Shown here piece by piece: positions 62,009-64,000 of a DNA stretch of 64,000 nucleotides. This DNA is from Candidatus Merdivicinus intestinigallinarum (GTDB taxonomy: Bacteria; Bacillota; Clostridia; Oscillospirales; Ruminococcaceae). Location of the stretch: positions 26,918-90,917 of the forward strand of contig DVOW01000012.1 of NCBI GenBank assembly GCA_018713335.1, written 5' to 3'. The number at the start of each line of letters is the position of its first letter. Position 1 is the first letter of the stretch. The notes below the pieces were generated by a model that was not told the origin of the DNA, made no database searches, and saw nothing but the letters and a program-made list of their open reading frames with translations. The translations under genes and the position numbers were made by a program.

Positions 62009-63853
62009 ATGCTGCAAAAGCTAAAACGCACCCCCTATACCGCCCGGGAGATCCGGCCATCCGGCTGGCTGAAACGCCAGCTGGAAATCCAGGCGGAGGG
62101 CCTGTCCGGACATTTGGATGAAATTTGGCCCGACATCCGGGACAGCCGGTGGATCGGCGGGGACAAGGAGGGCTGGGAACGGGTCCCGTACTGGCTGGAC
62201 GGCTTCATCCCCCTGGCCTGGCTACTGGACCGGGAGGATTTGAAAGCCCGGGCCCGCCGGTACATCGACGCCATCCTGGACGGGCAGAAGGAGGACGGCT
62301 GGATCTGTCCCTGCGGGGATGAGGAACGGGACAGATACGATGTCTGGGCCGCTTTCCTCATCGGAAAAGTGCTGGTCGTCTACCACGACTGCACCGGCGA
62401 TTCGCGGATCGAAGGCGCGGTTTCCGGCCTTCTGCACAGCCTGGACCGCCATATCGACGGCCGCACCCTGTTCAACTGGGGGCAGGCCCGCTGGTTTGAA
62501 TGCCTGATCCCCCTGTTCTGGCTGTATGAACGGCGGCCGGAACCGTGGCTTTTGAAATTGGCTCACAAGCTGCGGCTCCAGGGCGTCAACTACCGGGCTT
62601 TATTTGAGGACTGGCAGTTCCAAAAGCCCGACGAAAAGGGGCGGTGGACTTACCTGACCCATGTGGTCAATTTGGCCATGTGCCTGAAAGCGGAAGCGCT
62701 GTACAGCCGGATCACCGGCCGGGACGCCAATGATTTTACCAAAATGGCCATGGAGCTTTTGCAGCGGGACCACGGGATGCCCACCGGGCATTTTACCGGG
62801 GACGAGTGCCTTTCGGGGACCAGCCCTATCCAGGGCAGCGAGCTGTGTTCTGTGGTGGAGGCTATGTATTCCTGCGAGCATTTGATTTCCGTCACCGGCG
62901 ACAGCTTCTGGGGCGATTTGCTGGAACGCCTGGCCTATAACGCCCTTCCGGCCACCATCAGCCCGGATATGTGGACCCACCAGTATGACCAGATGACCAA
63001 CCAGCCCCAGTGCAGCTATCTTTCCCAGGAACGGAACCCCTTCCGCACCAATTCCGGGGAATCCCACCTCTTTGGCCTGGAACCCAATTTCGGCTGCTGT
63101 ACGGCCAATTTCAGCCAGGGATGGCCCAAATTTGCCCTGTCTGTCTTTATGGAAGCGGAGGACGGCGTGGCTGTAACAGCGATTTCACCGGCGGTCCTGC
63201 ATACGGAAATCGGCGGCGCGCCGGTGCGTGTTGAGCTGGAAACGGATTATCCCTTCCGGGACCAGTACCGGGTCAAAGTGACGGCGGAAAAGCCGGTGGA
63301 ATTTGCCCTCTATCTGCGGGCGCCGGGATTTGTTTCCGGGGCCCAGGTTGATGGAACGGAGGCGGAGCCGGGGAAGGAATTCCGAATGCTCCGCCGGTGG
63401 GACGGGGAACAGGAAGTGACCGTCCGCTTTTCCATGGAGCCCCAGATGAGTCGGCGTCCCAGCGGGATGTATGTACTGAACCGGGGGCCGCTGCTGTTCA
63501 GCCTGCCGGTCGCGGAACGCTGGCAGCGGGAGGAGTTTACCCGGAACGGGGTGGAGCGCCGGTTCCCCTGGTGCGATTATCAGATTTTCCCCGAATCCAA
63601 GTGGAACTATGCCTTTGCCGGGCAGGATTGGGAACCGGAGTTTGGGCAAATTGGGGAATATCCTTTCTCTCCCCAGTCTGCGGGCATTTCCCTGTGGGGG
63701 GACCTTGCTGAGATCCAGTGGGGGATGGAGGACGGCCTGTTGGAGGAAGTCCCCGGCGGCGAGGTTTTGGCCGAACCCCAGCGGATGCGGCTCATCCCCT
63801 ACGGCTGCACCAACCTGCGGATGACGGAGCTGCCCCTGGTATTGGAAAAGTAA
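62009..63853 (+). CDS. GH127-family beta-L-arabinofuranosidase-like enzyme
   Basis: 614 residues, no signal peptide. An (alpha/alpha)6-barrel region (about 1-400) is followed by beta domains. The zinc and catalytic site residues known from GH127 are visible: Glu and Cys in IQGSELCSVVEAMYS (about residue 280) and the Cys pair in EPNFGCCTANFSQGWPKFA (about 362). The Cys next to the zinc is the nucleophile in the characterised enzymes. FNWGQARWFECLIPLFWLYE and RPSGMYVLNRGPLLFSLPV also fit DUF1680. The exact substrate is not known. ATG 62009 behind AAGAAGGG. Confidence 0.87.
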   Translation: MLQKLKRTPYTAREIRPSGWLKRQLEIQAEGLSGHLDEIWPDIRDSRWIGGDKEGWERVPYWLDGFIPLAWLLDREDLKARARRYIDAILDGQKEDGWICPCGDEERDRYDVWAAFLIGKVLVVYHDCTGDSRIEGAVSGLLHSLDRHIDGRTLFNWGQARWFECLIPLFWLYERRPEPWLLKLAHKLRLQGVNYRALFEDWQFQKPDEKGRWTYLTHVVNLAMCLKAEALYSRITGRDANDFTKMAMELLQRDHGMPTGHFTGDECLSGTSPIQGSELCSVVEAMYSCEHLISVTGDSFWGDLLERLAYNALPATISPDMWTHQYDQMTNQPQCSYLSQERNPFRTNSGESHLFGLEPNFGCCTANFSQGWPKFALSVFMEAEDGVAVTAISPAVLHTEIGGAPVRVELETDYPFRDQYRVKVTAEKPVEFALYLRAPGFVSGAQVDGTEAEPGKEFRMLRRWDGEQEVTVRFSMEPQMSRRPSGMYVLNRGPLLFSLPVAERWQREEFTRNGVERRFPWCDYQIFPESKWNYAFAGQDWEPEFGQIGEYPFSPQSAGISLWGDLAEIQWGMEDGLLEEVPGGEVLAEPQRMRLIPYGCTNLRMTELPLVLEK

Positions 63854-63875
63854 AATCAAACTTGACGAAAGGGTA

Positions 63876-64000
63876 GTGTCAAATGAGTTATGAAAAAACA
63901 TAGCCAAAGAAATAGGCTCAGATTGAACCTTGAAAATTGCAGATATGATGTTTGATGGCAGCTTACGCCACCCTTGACAGCACACAAAAGCAATGCTCTG
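63876..64000. mobile_element. Possible end of an insertion sequence, cut by the window edge
   Basis: About 20 bp after the GH127 stop the sequence changes to AT-rich DNA beginning GGGTAGTGTCAAATGAGTTA. It has no resemblance to the neighbouring genes and no gene of its own up to the window end. It resembles, from memory, non-coding ends of insertion sequences common in gut clostridia. The transposase, if present, lies outside the window. Confidence 0.3.

Noticed and set aside
60673..62031. Open frame of 452 codons opposite purD
   Set aside because: Shadow of purD; it would also run through the purD terminator and the GH127 promoter.

Overview
The window is a 64-kb piece of chromosome from a GC-rich (roughly 58-60% by eye) Gram-positive anaerobe of the class Clostridia. 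It most resembles the Oscillospirales (Ruminococcaceae/Oscillospiraceae) of the gut. The evidence is a SAM-I riboswitch before metK, a SpoIID homologue, the firmicute gene orders miaB-ricA-mutS-mutL-miaA-hfq and ylmE-sepF-ylmH-divIVA-ileS-lspA-rluD, frequent TTG starts behind strong ribosome binding sites, and carbohydrate-active enzymes of families GH38 and GH127. Almost everything is housekeeping and lies on the plus strand.

Layout. 1-6.7 kb: end of a VTT/DedA-type membrane protein (minus strand, cut by the window edge), riboswitch-controlled metK, two tandem zinc-ribbon membrane paralogues, a small membrane-anchored protein and the helicase recD2. 6.7-7.0 kb: a dense array of perfect hairpins. 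7.0-10.6 kb (minus strand): CorC/HlyC-type CBS protein, polysaccharide deacetylase, SpoIID. 10.8-25.4 kb: citrate synthase, a lipoprotein with a two-component system, yqhQ, prmC, recA-recX, rimO, pgsA, cysE-cysS, a PfkB kinase and a cell-wall VanY-type peptidase. 25.4-28.6 kb: an AT-rich, transfer-like segment with a GH38 alpha-mannosidase. 28.6-37.8 kb: miaB, ricA-like, mutS, an insertion that duplicated the 3' end of mutS and carries a frameshifted small gene, then mutL, miaA and hfq. 37.8-47.1 kb: an HlyD-like protein and the cell-division cluster, ileS, lspA, rluD and a HAD phosphatase. 47.2-51.2 kb: split transketolase, greA, lysS. 51.3-52.5 kb (minus strand): a Cys-rich small protein and a class II aldolase. 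52.7-61.9 kb: a purine biosynthesis region with purE, a PurF homologue lacking the N-terminal cysteine, purM, purN, a PurO-type IMP cyclohydrolase, a stand-alone AICAR transformylase and purD. 62.0-63.9 kb: GH127 enzyme, then a possible insertion-sequence end.

The most unusual feature is in the purine region. Two paralogous cassettes interrupt it, one between purN and the IMP cyclohydrolase gene and one between the AICAR transformylase gene and purD. Each is an XRE-type regulator gene divergent from a small acidic-protein gene, with a long perfect palindrome between them and REP-like GTAGGGG palindromes behind the regulator. The two palindromes have different sequences while the partner protein and the regulator C-terminus are conserved. 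This suggests a mobile or duplicating regulator-operator module that has changed DNA specificity. The second partner gene carries a one-base frameshift in a G run.

RNA regulation: SAM-I riboswitch with terminator (metK), ZTP riboswitch with terminator (IMP cyclohydrolase) and a structured terminator-ending RNA before purE that may be 6S RNA. I saw no rRNA, tRNA or CRISPR array.
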